A stretch of 64,000 nt of DNA from Deltaproteobacteria bacterium (GTDB lineage Bacteria; CG2-30-53-67): NCBI GenBank assembly GCA_013151235.1, contig JAADIO010000046.1, positions 4,455-68,454 on the forward strand. The letters run 5' to 3'. The notes under the pieces were generated by a model, which saw nothing but the letters and a program-made list of their open reading frames with translations, was not told the DNA's origin and made no database searches. Below, piece by piece: positions 63,240-64,000 of this stretch (the stretch's first letter is position 1; the number at the start of each line of letters is the position of its first letter). Made by a program: the position numbers and the translations under genes.

Positions 63240-63270
63240 TCGAATCCCGCTGGGATCACCAAAAATTCTT
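63240..63270. repeat. Exact 31-nt duplicate of the tRNA-Glu 3' end
   Basis: Positions 63240-63270 repeat 63083-63113 exactly, from TCGAATCCC in the T-arm through the encoded CCA into AAAAATTCTT. The rest of the tRNA is absent. A duplicate of a tRNA 3' end is the usual mark of integrase-mediated insertion, but only 126 nt lie between the copies and no integrase gene is visible. Confidence 0.85.
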
Positions 63271-63290
63271 TGTACAACAAAGAATTTTTG
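63261..63290. terminator. AT-rich hairpin after the tRNA 3' duplicate
   Basis: AAAAATTCTTTG, a 5-nt loop TACAA, then CAAAGAATTTTT: a 12-bp perfect stem with an A/T tail on each side. It is AT-rich and so only a weak candidate terminator for the tRNA transcript. Confidence 0.45.
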
Positions 63291-64000
63291 CTCTCCAATG
63301 ATCTACCGAACCCCTCAATCTTTAGAAAAATAGACGTCGGTTTTTTCGATTTCTGAAAAAGTACGGAAAAGCGGTCTGTCGCTATGCGATATCGGTACCG
63401 CACGGCATCTCTGCCGTACGATGGAGCTGAACGAACATTACGAAGAGGTCCTGACATTTACCGCGAGTCTCTAAAAGGAACAGAAACGGAAGGGGACGAA
63501 GATCCCCTATCTCTCCCCTGTCAGCCACTTGTCGATACACGGTGAAATGGTTCTTGGTTCAGTTAGACGACCGGTTTCTCCGGTTCGTTCCTTCCATTCA
63601 AGCCTTAGAAGTAGATATTGCTTGTTTTTTATCCCTTGGCTCGTTATGATCCATCCACTGAGGAATCCGGGAATTTCAATTCATTCAAATTCGCCAATCA
63701 AAGATATGCCATGAACTGAAAAATGTTTTTGGAGGGGGTGGTATCGTGAAAGCCGTTTCTGCTTCACAGAGGTGAAAAAGAAGCGGCTTTTTTGTCTTTC
63801 CCGGACATGATCTGTCCGGTATTGGATGGTAAGATCGTTGCATGATCTCTCCGAACAATGAAAGAGATTTCTTCCGGGTCCGTGAGGCGAAAAAGATCGG
63901 GATTGACTTGATCGGGGGAAAAGGGGTAATCCTGTTTGGGGTTTTACCTCCTTGATCTCCTCTAATCGGGAAGAGGTCAGGGTTTTGCCTCCTTCATCCC
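63291..64000. other. Region without recognisable genes
   Basis: No open frame here has a good start, Shine-Dalgarno and recognisable protein. Apart from the hairpin at 63749-63793, the tail from about 63930 contains two near-copies of GGGTTTTRCCTCCTTSATC-like sequence (about 63938-63957 and 63980-63998). A 46-codon frame (about 63334-63474) ending in MELNEHYEEVLTFTASL reads like a gene remnant but has no start. Rapid decay of a former gene is possible. Confidence 0.6.
63749..63793 (+). terminator. Candidate rho-independent terminator
   Basis: AAAGCCGTTTCT pairs with AGAAGCGGCTTT (one G-T pair) around an 18-nt loop that could itself pair, followed by TTTTTT. No gene ends just upstream, so its purpose is unclear. 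Confidence 0.55.

Noticed and set aside
63334-63474. 46-codon frame ending MELNEHYEEVLTFTASL
   Set aside because: It reads more like protein than random sequence, but has no early start codon, no Shine-Dalgarno, and is not a family I recognise. Left as a possible remnant, not a gene.
63529-63714. Short open frame after the tRNA genes
   Set aside because: No recognisable domain, poor start context and unusual residue composition; more likely chance.
1-64000. CRISPR array, prophage, toxin-antitoxin or restriction system
   Set aside because: No evenly spaced direct repeats, cas genes, phage structural genes or methylase motifs were seen. The RelE-like tail at about 30.6 kb is a domain resemblance only and no antitoxin partner is present.

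Overview
The window is 64 kb of a Gram-negative bacterial chromosome made almost entirely of housekeeping and energy genes at moderately high GC. An LPS-export barrel (LptD), dTDP-rhamnose genes, a type IV pilus alignment complex, a complex I locus and a split F0 operon all point to a diderm, anaerobic-leaning lineage in or near Desulfobacterota or Nitrospirota. I cannot place it more precisely from the sequence alone.

Layout. 0-8.3 kb: trpD-C-F-B-A, then a cyclic-nucleotide-type regulator overlapping a phosphodiesterase-like metallo-beta-lactamase protein, then accD and folC. 8.3-15 kb: lptD, dTDP-glucose dehydratase and dTDP-rhamnose reductase, an LRV-like repeat protein, a TPR protein and a J-domain/TPR protein. 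15-22 kb: pilMNOPQ, a strong terminator, then aroC-aroB. 22-31 kb: der on the minus strand, then hrcA-grpE-dnaK-dnaJ-rsmE and a membrane coiled-coil protein. 31-42 kb: bioA (minus), a conserved unknown, an AT-richer lipoprotein gene, pckA, a NamZ-like (DUF1343) gene, a SthA-like flavoprotein, and an AAA+ ATPase paired with a 608-residue unknown protein. 42-54 kb: a LysR regulator divergent from nuoABCDHI-JKLMN, a complex I operon with no nuoE, nuoF or nuoG. 54-64 kb: a diguanylate cyclase, a geranylgeranyl-reductase-like enzyme, two tandem CNNM/CBS proteins, the F0 genes atpZ-I-B-E, a universal stress protein, gltX, tRNA-Gln and tRNA-Glu, and about 0.9 kb with no recognisable gene.

Broken genes. 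trpB and bioA are each split by a single missing base in a short run, with perfectly conserved protein on both sides. Sequencing or assembly error is the simplest reading.

Mobile and repeated DNA. Two MITE-like elements (23444-23621 and 47182-47336) have about 19-bp terminal inverted repeats and perfect 6-bp target duplications. A 43-bp truncated copy lies at 34218-34260. The 47-kb copy has inserted into a second intergenic repeat whose uninterrupted relative is at about 41680-41850. A 31-nt exact duplicate of the tRNA-Glu 3' end lies 157 nt downstream of the gene.

Leads most worth following: the AAA+/608-residue pair, the regulator/phosphodiesterase-like pair, the NADH-module-less complex I, and the MITE family. 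I found no CRISPR array, phage, toxin-antitoxin or defence locus, so the case for an entirely new system rests mainly on the AAA+ pair and is modest.
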